A stretch of DNA of 51,464 nucleotides from Pseudomonadota bacterium (GTDB lineage Bacteria > Pseudomonadota > Alphaproteobacteria > Rhodospirillales > Casp-alpha2): the NCBI GenBank assembly GCA_027624235.1, contig JAQBYB010000014.1, positions 1 through 51,464 on the forward strand, written 5' to 3'. The position numbers and the translations under genes are program-made. This document shows positions 34,038 to 43,469 of the stretch, piece after piece. The notes below the pieces were generated by a model. It searched no databases. It worked only from the letters and a program-made list of their open reading frames with translations, and was not told the origin of the DNA. The first letter of the stretch is position 1, and each line of letters starts with the position of its first letter.

Positions 34038-34526
34038 ATGAAAAAAGCAACCCTCCTGATCGCCGCAATTGCCGTGGCGAGCCTCTTCCCGGCGGCACGG
34101 TCTTTCGCCGCCGGCGACACAAAAGCCGGAAATATAACCATTTCCGCCCCGTGGGCCCGCGCCACCTTCGCCAAGGCGAAAACGGCCGCCGCCTATATGA
34201 CCCTTAACAACAGCGGCGACAAAGCCGACACTCTGATCGGCGTTAAAAGCGCCATTGCCCAAAAAACCGGAATCCACCGGACAACGATGGAAAACGGCAT
34301 TATGAAGATGGGAGCGGTGGGGAGTATCGAGGTGCCGGCCGGCGGCATGGCCATGCTTAAACCCGGCGGCCACCACGTCATGTTCATGGGCCTTGTACAA
34401 CCGCTAAAGGAAGGTGCTAACTTTCCGCTGACCCTGGTTTTCGCCAAGGCCAGCGAGGTCACGGTCACGGTCCAGATCCTCAAGCCCGGCGCCATGGGCG
34501 GCGCGGCCATGCGCCATCAACATTAA
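34038..34526 (+). CDS. Periplasmic copper chaperone PCu(A)C
   Basis: A 162-residue precursor with signal peptide (cleavage after SFA near residue 24). It has the PCu(A)C domain: ISAPWARATFAKAKTAAAYMT, then the Cu(I)-binding set of His and Met (HRTTMENGIMKMG, then GGHHVMFMGL), and a His/Met-rich C-terminus (MGGAAMRHQH). These proteins hand copper to the CuA site of cytochrome oxidase together with SCO1, which is encoded 17 bp downstream. The pair is a standard unit. Confidence 0.92.
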   Translation: MKKATLLIAAIAVASLFPAARSFAAGDTKAGNITISAPWARATFAKAKTAAAYMTLNNSGDKADTLIGVKSAIAQKTGIHRTTMENGIMKMGAVGSIEVPAGGMAMLKPGGHHVMFMGLVQPLKEGANFPLTLVFAKASEVTVTVQILKPGAMGGAAMRHQH

Positions 34527-34543
34527 ATTTCAAGGAATTCGCC

Positions 34544-35137
34544 ATGCAACGCCGTTGGTTGATCCTAGGCCTGATTGCCGTCCTTGCCGTATCCGCGGCC
34601 GCCACCTGGAATCTTGTCCATACGGTGAAGAAGGCCTCCACCCCTCCTCCCGTCGCCATCGGGGGGCCGTTCAACCTGGTCGATCACAACGCCGGGCCGG
34701 TCACCGACGCCGATTTCCGGGGCCGTTATCTGCTGGTTTTCTTCGGCTATACCTATTGCCCCGATGTCTGCCCGAAGGCTATGCAGACGATCGGCGTGGC
34801 CCTCGACCAACTGGGCAAGGACGCCGCCAAAATCCGGCCTCTTTTCATCAGCGTCGATCCCGAGCGCGATACCCCGGAGGTTCTCAAATCCTTCGTCAAA
34901 AACTTCCACCCGTCGCTGACCGGGCTGACCGGCAGCCCGCGACAGGTGCAGGCGGCGGCGAAGGCCTACCGGGTCTATTACGGCAAGGTCAAAGAAGACG
35001 GCGGCGCGAAAGACGAATACCTGATGAACCACTCCGCCGGACTCTACCTGATGGGGGCCGATGGCAAGTTCATCACGATGTTTTCCCACAACACCACGCC
35101 CGAAGACCTGGCGGCCAAGATCAGGAAATACCTTTAA
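34544..35137 (+). CDS. SCO1/SenC copper-metallochaperone
   Basis: A 197-residue membrane-anchored thioredoxin-fold protein. One N-terminal span (residues 5-22) is followed by the copper-binding CxxxC motif in YTYCPDVCPKAMQ near residue 68 and the third ligand His in MNHSAGLYLMG near residue 166. It assembles the CuA centre of cytochrome c oxidase. AAGGA lies upstream of ATG 34544. It is cotranscribed with the PCu(A)C gene. Confidence 0.93.
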   Translation: MQRRWLILGLIAVLAVSAAATWNLVHTVKKASTPPPVAIGGPFNLVDHNAGPVTDADFRGRYLLVFFGYTYCPDVCPKAMQTIGVALDQLGKDAAKIRPLFISVDPERDTPEVLKSFVKNFHPSLTGLTGSPRQVQAAAKAYRVYYGKVKEDGGAKDEYLMNHSAGLYLMGADGKFITMFSHNTTPEDLAAKIRKYL

Positions 35138-35159
35138 AGGACTTTATACCAGGGGTGTG

Positions 35160-35603
35160 TTATTCCGGCTGGCGGTAATCGGCCTCGACGCCGGCTTCGC
35201 GGAACATGGCGTCGGCGATTTTCGCCGCCTCGCCCCAGCGTTCGTGTTCGAAATCCGGCTGGTCGCAGACGACGCGGACAATCCCGGCCTGAATGATCAT
35301 CACCGCGCAGCGCGCGCACGGCGGCAGCGGATGCACGTACAGCGTCGCCCCTTCGGCGCGGTCGCCGGCGAACATCAGGGCGTTCTGTTCGGCATGGACG
35401 ACCATCTCATACTTGGTTGTGCGGTCATCGAGCCGATCCTGGGAGTCCTCGACACCGGCGGGAAAGCCGTTGAACCCGGTCGAAATGATGCGCTTGGAAC
35501 GGGTGTGGGTGATGACGGCGCCGACTTTCGTCGACGGGTCCTTGGACCACTCGGCAATGTACGCCGCCAGCCCCAAAAACCGATGATCCCATTTATCCAG
35601 CAA
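35160..35603 (-). CDS. Deoxycytidylate (dCMP) deaminase family protein
   Basis: A 147-residue zinc deaminase. The catalytic motifs are VVHAEQNAL (His ligand and proton-shuttling Glu, near residues 70-72) and PPCARC (two Cys ligands, near residue 96). The N-terminal SKDPSTKVGAVI and GFNGFPAGVED are typical of dCMP deaminases (ComEB/Dcd-like). Expected to make dUMP for dTMP synthesis. The TTG start at 35603 is backed by GAGGAGGAGAG. It lies 38 bp after recJ on the same strand. Confidence 0.9.
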   Translation of the reverse strand: MLDKWDHRFLGLAAYIAEWSKDPSTKVGAVITHTRSKRIISTGFNGFPAGVEDSQDRLDDRTTKYEMVVHAEQNALMFAGDRAEGATLYVHPLPPCARCAVMIIQAGIVRVVCDQPDFEHERWGEAAKIADAMFREAGVEADYRQPE

Positions 35604-35641
35604 AAACTCTCCTCCTCATGCGCCAACCTACCACGCCCATT

Positions 35642-37441
35642 TTACCATGCCGGCGCCGCGTCTTCGATATGCAATTGCGCCGAGGAACGCCCCTGCCAGG
35701 TGTTGACCTTGAGCCGCCCGGCCAGATGCAGCGGCGCACCGTCACTGTTCAACAACGCCTGGCCCAAGGGACTGTCGACGCAGTTGAACGAAATCGCCGC
35801 CAGCCGGCCGCCGCCGTCGCCGGTGACGAAGCCGCGCACATGGCGGTCGCCGACCACCGATGCATACGATAAATGCGCCGCCGGAATGACGAACCGGGGG
35901 GCCGGGTTGCCGGCCCCGAACGGGCCGACCTGCTCGAGGATTTCCAACAGCTGTATGTCGGCGGCCTTCGCTTTCATGGCGCCGTCCAGATACAAGGTGG
36001 GCCGGACGTCGCCATCTAGGGTATCCGCCGCCACCCGTTCACTCAGGAACGCCTTTAAATCCTCCAGCTTGCCCTTCTCCACCGTAAAGCCCGCGGCCAT
36101 TTTATGACCGCCGCCTTTGATCAATATTCCGGCCTGACAGGCGGCGATCATGGCGGCGCCAAGATCAACCCCGGACACGGAGCGCCCCGAGCCAACGCCC
36201 TTGTCGCCATCAAAGGCGATGACGCAGGCGGGGCGGTTAAAGCGTTCGACCAGACGCCCTGCGACGATGCCGATGACGCCGGGGTGCCAGCCTTCGCTGG
36301 CGGCGACAACCAAGGCGCCGAGGTCGGCGCTTTCGACCTGGGTGACGGCGGCCTCCTGCACCGCCGCCTCGATGCCCCGGCGTTCAATGTTTAAGGCGTC
36401 GAGGCGGTGGGCGATCTCCATGGCCTCGTCGATATCATCGGTGCCGAGCAAACGAGAGCCCAAGTCCGGCGCCCCGATGCGGCCACCGGCATTGATGCGC
36501 GGCCCAAGCTGAAACCCGGCGTGATAGGTTTCCGGCGCTTCCTTGATCCCGGCGACATCGGCGAGCGCCTTCAAGCCGATATTTCGCCGTTTTCCCATCA
36601 CCTTCAGGCCCTGGCTGACCAAGGCCCGGTTGACCCCGGTCAGCGGCACCACGTCGCAGACGGTGCCCAGCGCGACCAGATCCAGCCAGCCGGTCAAAAC
36701 GGGCTCTCGGCGGCTTTCATACCAACCCGCCACCCTCAGCGCCCGGTTGATGGCGACGACCAGCAGAAACGTCACCCCGACCGCCGCCAATTGGCCCTGG
36801 CCGCTGTCGTCATCTAGCCGGTTGGGATTGATCACCGCCGTCGCCGGCGGCAGGGTTTCTTCCGGTTCGTGATGGTCGACGACGATGATCTCCAACCCGG
36901 CGTCTTTTGCGGCGCCCAGCGGCTCAAAAGCAGACGTCCCGCAATCGACGGTGACAACTACGGAAATACCGTCGGCCTTGAATTTAAGCAAGGCGGGCGT
37001 ATTCGGCCCGTAGCCTTCCTTGATGCGGTCGGGGATATAGACCTGTGAACGGCCACCGACGGCGGCGATAAAACGCTTCAACAGCGCCGACGACGTCGCC
37101 CCGTCAACATCGTAATCACCGAAAATACCGATCGTTTCGTCTTGCATGATCGCGCTGGCTAACCGTTCGGCGGCGATGTCCATGCCTTGCAGGGTGCTGG
37201 GATCGGGCAACAGGGTGCGCAGGGTGGGGTTCAAAAAAGATTCGGCGTCGTCCAGCCCGACACCGCGACCAGCCAGCACCCGGCCGACGATTTCCGGCAG
37301 CTCATAGCGTTGGGCCAGGGCCAGGGCTTGGCGGTCATCGGCGTCGCGCAGGATCCAGCGCTTGCCCTTCAGTGATTTTTCAACGCCAAGGAAACAATCT
37401 TGGCGATGCTGATCGGAAACTGCCGCCGTCTTTGCAACCAT
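35642..37441 (-). CDS. recJ: Single-stranded-DNA-specific exonuclease RecJ
   Basis: A 599-residue 5'-3' ssDNA exonuclease of the DHH family, used in mismatch repair and RecF-pathway recombination. It shows FGDYDVDGATSSALL (motif I), VVTVDCGTS, VVDHHEPEE (DHH motif), LVALGTVCDVVPL, GPRINAGGRIG and the DHHA1 motif GGGHKMAAGF near residue 465. The C-terminal OB-like part ends GRSSAQLHIEDAAPAW. It starts one base after the glpX stop, so the two form one transcript. The first about 28 residues may be an over-extended start. Confidence 0.96.
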   Translation of the reverse strand: MVAKTAAVSDQHRQDCFLGVEKSLKGKRWILRDADDRQALALAQRYELPEIVGRVLAGRGVGLDDAESFLNPTLRTLLPDPSTLQGMDIAAERLASAIMQDETIGIFGDYDVDGATSSALLKRFIAAVGGRSQVYIPDRIKEGYGPNTPALLKFKADGISVVVTVDCGTSAFEPLGAAKDAGLEIIVVDHHEPEETLPPATAVINPNRLDDDSGQGQLAAVGVTFLLVVAINRALRVAGWYESRREPVLTGWLDLVALGTVCDVVPLTGVNRALVSQGLKVMGKRRNIGLKALADVAGIKEAPETYHAGFQLGPRINAGGRIGAPDLGSRLLGTDDIDEAMEIAHRLDALNIERRGIEAAVQEAAVTQVESADLGALVVAASEGWHPGVIGIVAGRLVERFNRPACVIAFDGDKGVGSGRSVSGVDLGAAMIAACQAGILIKGGGHKMAAGFTVEKGKLEDLKAFLSERVAADTLDGDVRPTLYLDGAMKAKAADIQLLEILEQVGPFGAGNPAPRFVIPAAHLSYASVVGDRHVRGFVTGDGGGRLAAISFNCVDSPLGQALLNSDGAPLHLAGRLKVNTWQGRSSAQLHIEDAAPAW

Positions 37442-37442
37442 T

Positions 37443-38420
37443 TCAGACTTTTATCGGCTGGCGGGTGAAATTATGGTGGCCTTCGACGTACCTGAGGGTG
37501 CCGGTCACCGAACGCCACACCATGGAATGGGTGACGGCGCCGCCGGGAAAATAGCGAACCCCTTCCAGCATGGCGCTATAGGTGATGCCGGTGGCGGCGA
37601 AGGTGACATTGCCGGACGCCATTTCTACGGCCGTATACTTACGGTCGAAGTCTTCGATACCGACGTTTCGGGCGCCCGCCTTGTCGTCATTATTGCGGTA
37701 AATCAGGCGGCCCTGCATTTGCCCGCCGACGCCGCGAAGTGCGGCCGCCGCCAGAACCCCTTGCGGGGCGCCGCCGATGCCTAAAAAGATATCAACGCCG
37801 ACATCGACCTGGGAGGCCGAGATCACGCCGCTGACGTCACCACCCTGGATCAGGCGGATACGGGCGCCGACATCTCTAATCTTGGCGATCAGCTCGCCAT
37901 GGCGGGGCCGGTCCAGCATACAGACGACCAGATCCGACACCGGCACCCCCTTGGCGTCGGCCAACGCCTTCAGGTTTTCCGCCGGCTCCCGGTCCAGATC
38001 AACGACGCCTTCCGGCAGCCCGGGGCCGACGGCAATCTTGTCCATATAGATGTTGGGAACGGTCAGGAAGCCGCCGTCCTCGGCCATGGCGATCACCGTC
38101 ATCGCATTGGGGCCGCCTCGGGCCAGGGCGCTTTTACCTTCCAGGGCAACCAGCGCGATATCCATCTTCGGCCCGTCGCCGGTGCCGATGTTTTCGCCGA
38201 CGAACAGCTTGTCGGTCTCGTCCGGGGTTCCTTCGCCGATGCGGATGGTGCCGTCGATCGCCAGTTTTCCCAACGCCTCATGCATGGCGGCAACGGCGGC
38301 CTGATCGGCGGCCTGCTCATCGCCGCCACCCAGGAACTGCGACGCCGCAATGGCCACGACCTCGGTCACCCGAACCGATTCAAGGGCGATATTTCGATCA
38401 AGATTGGTGTTTTTGGCCAT
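37443..38420 (-). CDS. glpX: Fructose-1,6-bisphosphatase, class II
   Basis: A 325-residue GlpX-type bisphosphatase for gluconeogenesis, possibly also acting on sedoheptulose bisphosphate. Conserved parts are the GDEQAADQAAV helix near residue 33, DGTIRIGEGTPDE (metal-binding Glu), KMDIALVALEGKSALARGGPNAM, GDVSGVISAS, GIGGAPQGVLAAAALR and a C-terminal GGAVTHSMVWRS. In many alphaproteobacteria glpX follows hom directly; here a 2.4-kb oppositely oriented gene intervenes. Confidence 0.95.
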   Translation of the reverse strand: MAKNTNLDRNIALESVRVTEVVAIAASQFLGGGDEQAADQAAVAAMHEALGKLAIDGTIRIGEGTPDETDKLFVGENIGTGDGPKMDIALVALEGKSALARGGPNAMTVIAMAEDGGFLTVPNIYMDKIAVGPGLPEGVVDLDREPAENLKALADAKGVPVSDLVVCMLDRPRHGELIAKIRDVGARIRLIQGGDVSGVISASQVDVGVDIFLGIGGAPQGVLAAAALRGVGGQMQGRLIYRNNDDKAGARNVGIEDFDRKYTAVEMASGNVTFAATGITYSAMLEGVRYFPGGAVTHSMVWRSVTGTLRYVEGHHNFTRQPIKV

Positions 38421-38521
38421 AGCGTATTGTTGCCCCGATCCGGCTAGAAAGGCCAGCCCAAAAACGTTAAAGTCATGGAGCAGGCATCGGCGATGCGATC
38501 AACAAGCCAGGGGGCATTCAA

Positions 38522-40894
38522 TTGATCCGGATTCATGTGAATATGGCGGTCGTACTTGTGGCCGCCGCCATCGGCCTCGGTGCGTGTTCCAGCGCCCAAA
38601 TCGGCCCCTACATGGCCGTCCCCCAAACCTCTCCGGCACCGCTCACAAAAATGTTGAAGGAATGCCCGAATGAAACCACCCGCACACCTTGCGTGTTGCG
38701 GATCAAGGGGCTGGTTGCGGGCGACAACACCGGTGATGAGCCCGGCCACGCCGATCGCCACGAACCCGGCCACACCTACGGCCACAACAATCGAGTCAGC
38801 TCCATTCCCCTCGGCAAGGACGGCTACAACAGACTACAGGCCACGGATTTGTTCGGACATGAATCCGGATTCTATGGCCAATTGAGACGCCCGCGGTTCG
38901 GCGTCGCCCTGGCTGGCGGCGGCTCCAAGGCGTCGGCCTTCGGCATGGGGGTTTTGGCCGGGTTGGCGGACAGCGGGTTTCTGGAACGGGCCGATTACGT
39001 GTCCACCGTGTCCGGCGGCGGCTATGCGGGGTTGTACCTGTTCCGGTATTTGATCGAACAGGACCGGAAACGAAAAGCCGGCGAGGATACGGGCTTGCGC
39101 GCCAAGCAGATCCGGGCCGCCTTTAACGACTGTATACCGGCTCCCTACAACAACATCTACCGCACCCTGAATCCGTCCGGCGACACCCCCAAACCCTGCC
39201 CCGGCAATCTGGCCCTCGGCGCCAAGAATGACGCCTTCCCCCAGGTTCCGGTGCGTTACCAACAAGACGTTTTGTCGTCGCGCTATGACAAAGAGACCCG
39301 CACATTGCTTGAGGGCACGGCGAGCATGACCTATCAGCTCGCCTCCACCGCCGCGTGGCTGGTCCCCCATCATATCGGCAACTCCCTGTTTGATTGGAAC
39401 GCCGACACTTCGCCCTCACGTAACGCCTATCGTCGGGGTATTTTCAAGACCTACGGGTTGCCCGAGGATGACTGCAAACGCCGTTATAACGACGGGCTGG
39501 CCTTTTGGCGGGATTGGCAATGTGTCAACAGCCAGGACCCCGCCCTGCGCTTTAATGCGCTCCGCAGCATCTACGATCTGCCTCCCAAGACGAACGACAC
39601 GATCCCCTATTGGATCATCAACGGGACCTCCGGCTACAAGGGGGCGTTCTTTGGCCCCTTGTTCGAACCTCTGACGAACTGGAAGAAAGCAGGCGAGGAC
39701 AGAGAGGACACCGATCGTAATTTCTTCCGCGATAGTTTCGAGATGACCGCCCACGGGTTCGGCTCCGGGGAATACGGCTATACCCGTTTCGTCGAACCAC
39801 CCCTCAACCTGCCCAACGCCGTCGCCGCGGCCGCCGCCTTTTTCGATTCCCAGGAACGCAACGTCAAAGGACCGTTGCGCGGCCTCGTCGCCGCCCTGCA
39901 AACGGCCCTGGGGCTGAACTGGGGCATGGATATCGACAACCCCCTTGTCGACGATGACCAACGCACGGTGCACCGCGCGCTGCCATGGCCCATCTACCGG
40001 GCGCACCGTTTTGTCCGCGGCCGGGATTCCGTCGATATCCATATCAGCGACGGCGGCATGTCGGAAAATCTCGGCCTCTTCGCCCTGTTGCGGCGCGGCG
40101 TTCGCAACATCGTCATCGCCGACGCGGCCCAGGACGGCCAGGGCGCCATGGCCGACATCTGCTTTATCCGCAACCGCCTTTTGTATTTTTCGGCCAACGC
40201 AGAGGACAGGGACAGGCTGCTTGACGACCACGGCAAAAAACGCCTGCACATTCGCTTTCCGATGCTGCAGGATTTCGGGGACATATGCAAATCGCAATGG
40301 GCCGGCAATAAATCCAAAACACCCCGCAAGGATCCCCGGGTCTACGACATTTGGAATTGGCAAAACCCAGTCGTCACGGGATGCGTCGTCATCATTTCCT
40401 CCCTCAAGGAAAAAACAAACAATTCATGCCCGCCCGACGAGGACAGCATGCTCCTGTCCCGGCTTTACCTGATCAAACCGGCGCTGAACAAAAACGATCT
40501 GTTCCGGACTCCGTCGAAGCGCTGTTCCGTCGCCGATCTGTGGACATTCAAAACGGCCCCCGCCGAGAACCCCAAGAGCACGGCAAAAACCGGTTGCATG
40601 ACCGCAAAGACGCCGGTGGAGTTGGCCGGATTCCTGACCAATATTCTAAAAAACCCAGCCACCAATGCTTGCCCCAAATTTCCCCAGGATGGCACTGTGT
40701 CCCTGACCATCAATTCGGACCCGTACCTTTACGGCGGCTATCGGGAACTGGGCCGGGCGGCGAGCGCCCTCATCAAGCCCGTCGGCGATGGGGTCGGCCC
40801 CATTGCGGAAATCGAACAAAAAGCGCAGCGACCGGTGACAGGGGAAAAACCGCCCTGCCTTAAGGAAAACTCCGGGACAGGGCCAAAGCCCTAA
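38522..40894 (+). CDS. Patatin-like phospholipase lipoprotein
   Basis: A 790-residue protein. It starts at TTG 38522 behind AGGGGG, or at ATG 38543; both give a lipoprotein signal with lipobox LGAC (Cys near residue 22). The patatin fold is shown by the oxyanion segment VALAGGGSKASAFGMGVL near residue 137 and the nucleophile elbow STVSGGGYAGLY, where Ser sits in V-S-G-G rather than the usual G-x-S-x-G. The catalytic Asp is in ISDGGMSENLGLFALLRRG near residue 510. The long C-terminus after residue 560 has several Cys. Expected to be an envelope-anchored lipid acyl hydrolase. It is inserted, in reverse, between hom and glpX, and its stop overlaps the hom stop tail to tail. Confidence 0.83.
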   Translation: MIRIHVNMAVVLVAAAIGLGACSSAQIGPYMAVPQTSPAPLTKMLKECPNETTRTPCVLRIKGLVAGDNTGDEPGHADRHEPGHTYGHNNRVSSIPLGKDGYNRLQATDLFGHESGFYGQLRRPRFGVALAGGGSKASAFGMGVLAGLADSGFLERADYVSTVSGGGYAGLYLFRYLIEQDRKRKAGEDTGLRAKQIRAAFNDCIPAPYNNIYRTLNPSGDTPKPCPGNLALGAKNDAFPQVPVRYQQDVLSSRYDKETRTLLEGTASMTYQLASTAAWLVPHHIGNSLFDWNADTSPSRNAYRRGIFKTYGLPEDDCKRRYNDGLAFWRDWQCVNSQDPALRFNALRSIYDLPPKTNDTIPYWIINGTSGYKGAFFGPLFEPLTNWKKAGEDREDTDRNFFRDSFEMTAHGFGSGEYGYTRFVEPPLNLPNAVAAAAAFFDSQERNVKGPLRGLVAALQTALGLNWGMDIDNPLVDDDQRTVHRALPWPIYRAHRFVRGRDSVDIHISDGGMSENLGLFALLRRGVRNIVIADAAQDGQGAMADICFIRNRLLYFSANAEDRDRLLDDHGKKRLHIRFPMLQDFGDICKSQWAGNKSKTPRKDPRVYDIWNWQNPVVTGCVVIISSLKEKTNNSCPPDEDSMLLSRLYLIKPALNKNDLFRTPSKRCSVADLWTFKTAPAENPKSTAKTGCMTAKTPVELAGFLTNILKNPATNACPKFPQDGTVSLTINSDPYLYGGYRELGRAASALIKPVGDGVGPIAEIEQKAQRPVTGEKPPCLKENSGTGPKP

Positions 40895-42183
40895 AGAGAC
40901 TCGATTCGGATCATGCGGGGTTCCTCGACCACCCCCTCGACCAAAGCCATTTCGTCGAGGGCCTTGGTCATGGCGGCTTCTTCGGTTTTGTGCACGGTCA
41001 TCACCACCGGCACCGCCTCGCCGGGATCTCGGGTCCGTTGCAACACTGATTCCATGGACACCGCGTGGTTCTTCAGCGCGCCGGCGATATCGGCGAACAC
41101 GCCCGGTTTATCGACCACCATCAGGCGGATGTAATAGGCGCCGAAATGACGCTGCATGGGCACCGGGGTAATGGTTTTCAATTGGGCGGCGGGCACCCCG
41201 AACGTCGGCACCTTCAAGCCACGCGCAATGTCGATGATATCGGCGGCGACCGCCGAAGACGTCGGACCGGCACCGGCGCCATAGCCTTCCAGCACGATGC
41301 TATCGACGAAATCTCCGTCCGCGACCACCGCGTTCAGCGACCCGGCGACATGGGCGATGGCGGTTGTTTCCGGCACCATGCAGGGGTGCACCCGCTGTTC
41401 GACCCCGTCGTCGCGGATCGAGGCGATGCCCAGCAACTTGATGCGGTAGCCCAATTCGGCGGCGAACTGCATGTCCATGGGTGAAATATGGCGGATGCCC
41501 TCGATATGAACGGCGTCGAAATTGACCTCGCCGCCGAAGGCGACGCTGGCCAGGATCGCCAGCTTGTGCGCGGTGTCGATGCCATCGATATCGAAGCTGG
41601 GGTCGGCCTCGGCATAGCCCCGTTGCTGACATTCCTTGAGCACGTCCTCGAACTCGCGGCTCTGGTCGCTCATCGCGGAGAGAATAAAATTACAGGTGCC
41701 GTTGAGAATCCCGTAGACGCGTTTGATGTTGTTTCCGGCGAGCCCCTCGCGCAGGGATTTAATAATCGGAATACCGCCGGCCACCGCCGCCTCATAGGCG
41801 AAGGTCACGCCGGCGTCTTCGGCGGCATGGGCCAACGCGGTGCCGTGATGGGCGATCAGCGCCTTGTTGGCGGAAACCACGTGCTTACCGTTGGCGATGG
41901 CGGCCTCGCAAAGCTTTTTGGCGATCCCGTCCGAGCCGCCGATCAGTTCCACGACCACGTCGATATCGGCTTCGGCGGCCATCGGCAGGGCGTCGGCGTA
42001 GCACCGGATGCCGTTCTTTTTGGCCTCTTTCAGTCTGGACGCGTCGGGATCGGCAACGGCCACCAAGCGGATAGCGCGCCCGGTGCGGCGTTCGAGAATT
42101 TCCGCCTGCTCCATCAGCAGCTTGAAGGTGCCGCCGCCGATGGTGCCGAGACCGGCAATGGCGATGTTCAAAGACTTACTCAT
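40891..42183 (-). CDS. hom: Homoserine dehydrogenase
   Basis: A 430-residue enzyme of the aspartate pathway that reduces aspartate semialdehyde to homoserine, the precursor of threonine and of methionine made via MetY in this window. The N-terminal NAD(P) fold has IAGLGTIGGGTFKLL. The catalytic domain has NGTCNFILSAM, GYAEADPSFDIDGIDTAHKL and GYGAGAGPTSSAVAADI. A C-terminal ACT domain (YYIRLMVVDKPGVFADIAGAL) suggests feedback control by threonine. ATGA overlap with the aminotransferase upstream shows translational coupling. Confidence 0.96.
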   Translation of the reverse strand: MSKSLNIAIAGLGTIGGGTFKLLMEQAEILERRTGRAIRLVAVADPDASRLKEAKKNGIRCYADALPMAAEADIDVVVELIGGSDGIAKKLCEAAIANGKHVVSANKALIAHHGTALAHAAEDAGVTFAYEAAVAGGIPIIKSLREGLAGNNIKRVYGILNGTCNFILSAMSDQSREFEDVLKECQQRGYAEADPSFDIDGIDTAHKLAILASVAFGGEVNFDAVHIEGIRHISPMDMQFAAELGYRIKLLGIASIRDDGVEQRVHPCMVPETTAIAHVAGSLNAVVADGDFVDSIVLEGYGAGAGPTSSAVAADIIDIARGLKVPTFGVPAAQLKTITPVPMQRHFGAYYIRLMVVDKPGVFADIAGALKNHAVSMESVLQRTRDPGEAVPVVMTVHKTEEAAMTKALDEMALVEGVVEEPRMIRIESL

Positions 42184-43412
42184 TGAGAGGCGGCCTTCTT
42201 TCCATCCTTGTTGGGCGGGGCTTGATCATGGCCGCGCAGAAACGACTTGATGTTGCGAACCGCTTGTCTGATGCGCTGCTCGTTTTCGACCAGCGCAATA
42301 CGCACGAAGCCTTCTCCGTTGTCGCCGAAGCCAATGCCCGGCGACACCGCGACATCGGCTTCCGACAGCAACAGCTTCGAAAATTCCAGTGACCCCAGGG
42401 CCGCGAAATCAGGCGGGATCGGCGCCCAGGCAAACATCGTCGCCGGCGGCGACGGCACATCCCAACCGGCGGCGGCGAGGCCGTCGATCAATACATCGCG
42501 GCGGTTTTTATACAGCAAGCGCATTTTATCGACGCAGTCCTGCGGCCCGTTCAGGGCCGCCACCGCGGCCACCTGAATGGGGGTGAAGGCGCCGTAGTCC
42601 AGGTAGGACTTGATCCGCGACAGCGCCGAGACCAGCTTTTTATTGCCGGTGGCGAAACCGATGCGCCATCCCGGCATCGAATAGGTTTTGCTCATCGACG
42701 AAAACTCGACGGAAATCTCCCAGGCGCGCTTGATCTGAAGGATCGACGGCGGCGGCGGAATATCAAAATAAACCTCCGAATAGGCGATGTCCGAGAGAAT
42801 ATAAATGCCGTGATGCAGGCAGAAATCGACGACCTGTTCATAAAAATCCAGATCGACAACCTTGGCGGTCGGATTATTGGGATAATTCAAGACCACCGCT
42901 TTCGGTTTCGGCGACGATTGTTCGACGGCCACCTGCAACGCCGTCATGATGTCTTCTTCCGGCCCGACCGGAATCGAGCGCACGCCGGCGCCGGCGATGA
43001 TGAAGCCGAACGGATGAATGGGATAACTGGGATTGGGGGCCAAGATGACATCGCCGGGGTTGGTGATCGCGGACGACAGGTTGGCCAGGCCTTCTTTCGA
43101 TCCCAAGGTAACGATGGTTTCGGACTCCGGATCGACATCGACCCCGAAACGGCGTCCATAATAGGCGCTGATCGCTTTGCGCAGGCCTGGAATACCGCGC
43201 GACTGGGAATACCGGTGGGTTTTGGGATCCTGCACCGCCTCGACCAGTTTCTCGACGATATGAGGCGGCGTCCGCTGGTCCGGGTTGCCCATGCCTAAAT
43301 CAATGATGTCGGCGCCGTTGGCGCGCGCGCGCGCCTTCATCGCGTTTACCTCTGCAAACACGTACGGCGGTAACAGCCCGATCTTATGGAATTCGTTGTC
43401 CATGGCGTTCAC
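42180..43412 (-). CDS. alaC: Alanine/LL-DAP-type aminotransferase (AlaC-like)
   Basis: A 410-residue fold-type I PLP aminotransferase. DIIDLGMGNPDQRTP, RYSQSRGIPGLRKAI, LGSKEGLANLSS, LNYPNNPTAKVVDLDFY, LSDIAYSEVYFD and SMSKTYSMPGWRIGFATGN (Schiff-base Lys) are typical of AlaC, the glutamate-pyruvate transaminase, and its relatives. It precedes hom with an ATGA overlap, the usual arrangement in alphaproteobacteria. The start is GTG 43412 or ATG 43403. The C-terminal tail is rich in K, A, P and N and variable. Confidence 0.9.
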   Translation of the reverse strand: MNAMDNEFHKIGLLPPYVFAEVNAMKARARANGADIIDLGMGNPDQRTPPHIVEKLVEAVQDPKTHRYSQSRGIPGLRKAISAYYGRRFGVDVDPESETIVTLGSKEGLANLSSAITNPGDVILAPNPSYPIHPFGFIIAGAGVRSIPVGPEEDIMTALQVAVEQSSPKPKAVVLNYPNNPTAKVVDLDFYEQVVDFCLHHGIYILSDIAYSEVYFDIPPPPSILQIKRAWEISVEFSSMSKTYSMPGWRIGFATGNKKLVSALSRIKSYLDYGAFTPIQVAAVAALNGPQDCVDKMRLLYKNRRDVLIDGLAAAGWDVPSPPATMFAWAPIPPDFAALGSLEFSKLLLSEADVAVSPGIGFGDNGEGFVRIALVENEQRIRQAVRNIKSFLRGHDQAPPNKDGKKAASQ

Positions 43413-43469
43413 TTGCCAGACGGCGTTAAGCGGTACAAGCCAAAATCACTCGTCAGCGAACCAGGCAGG

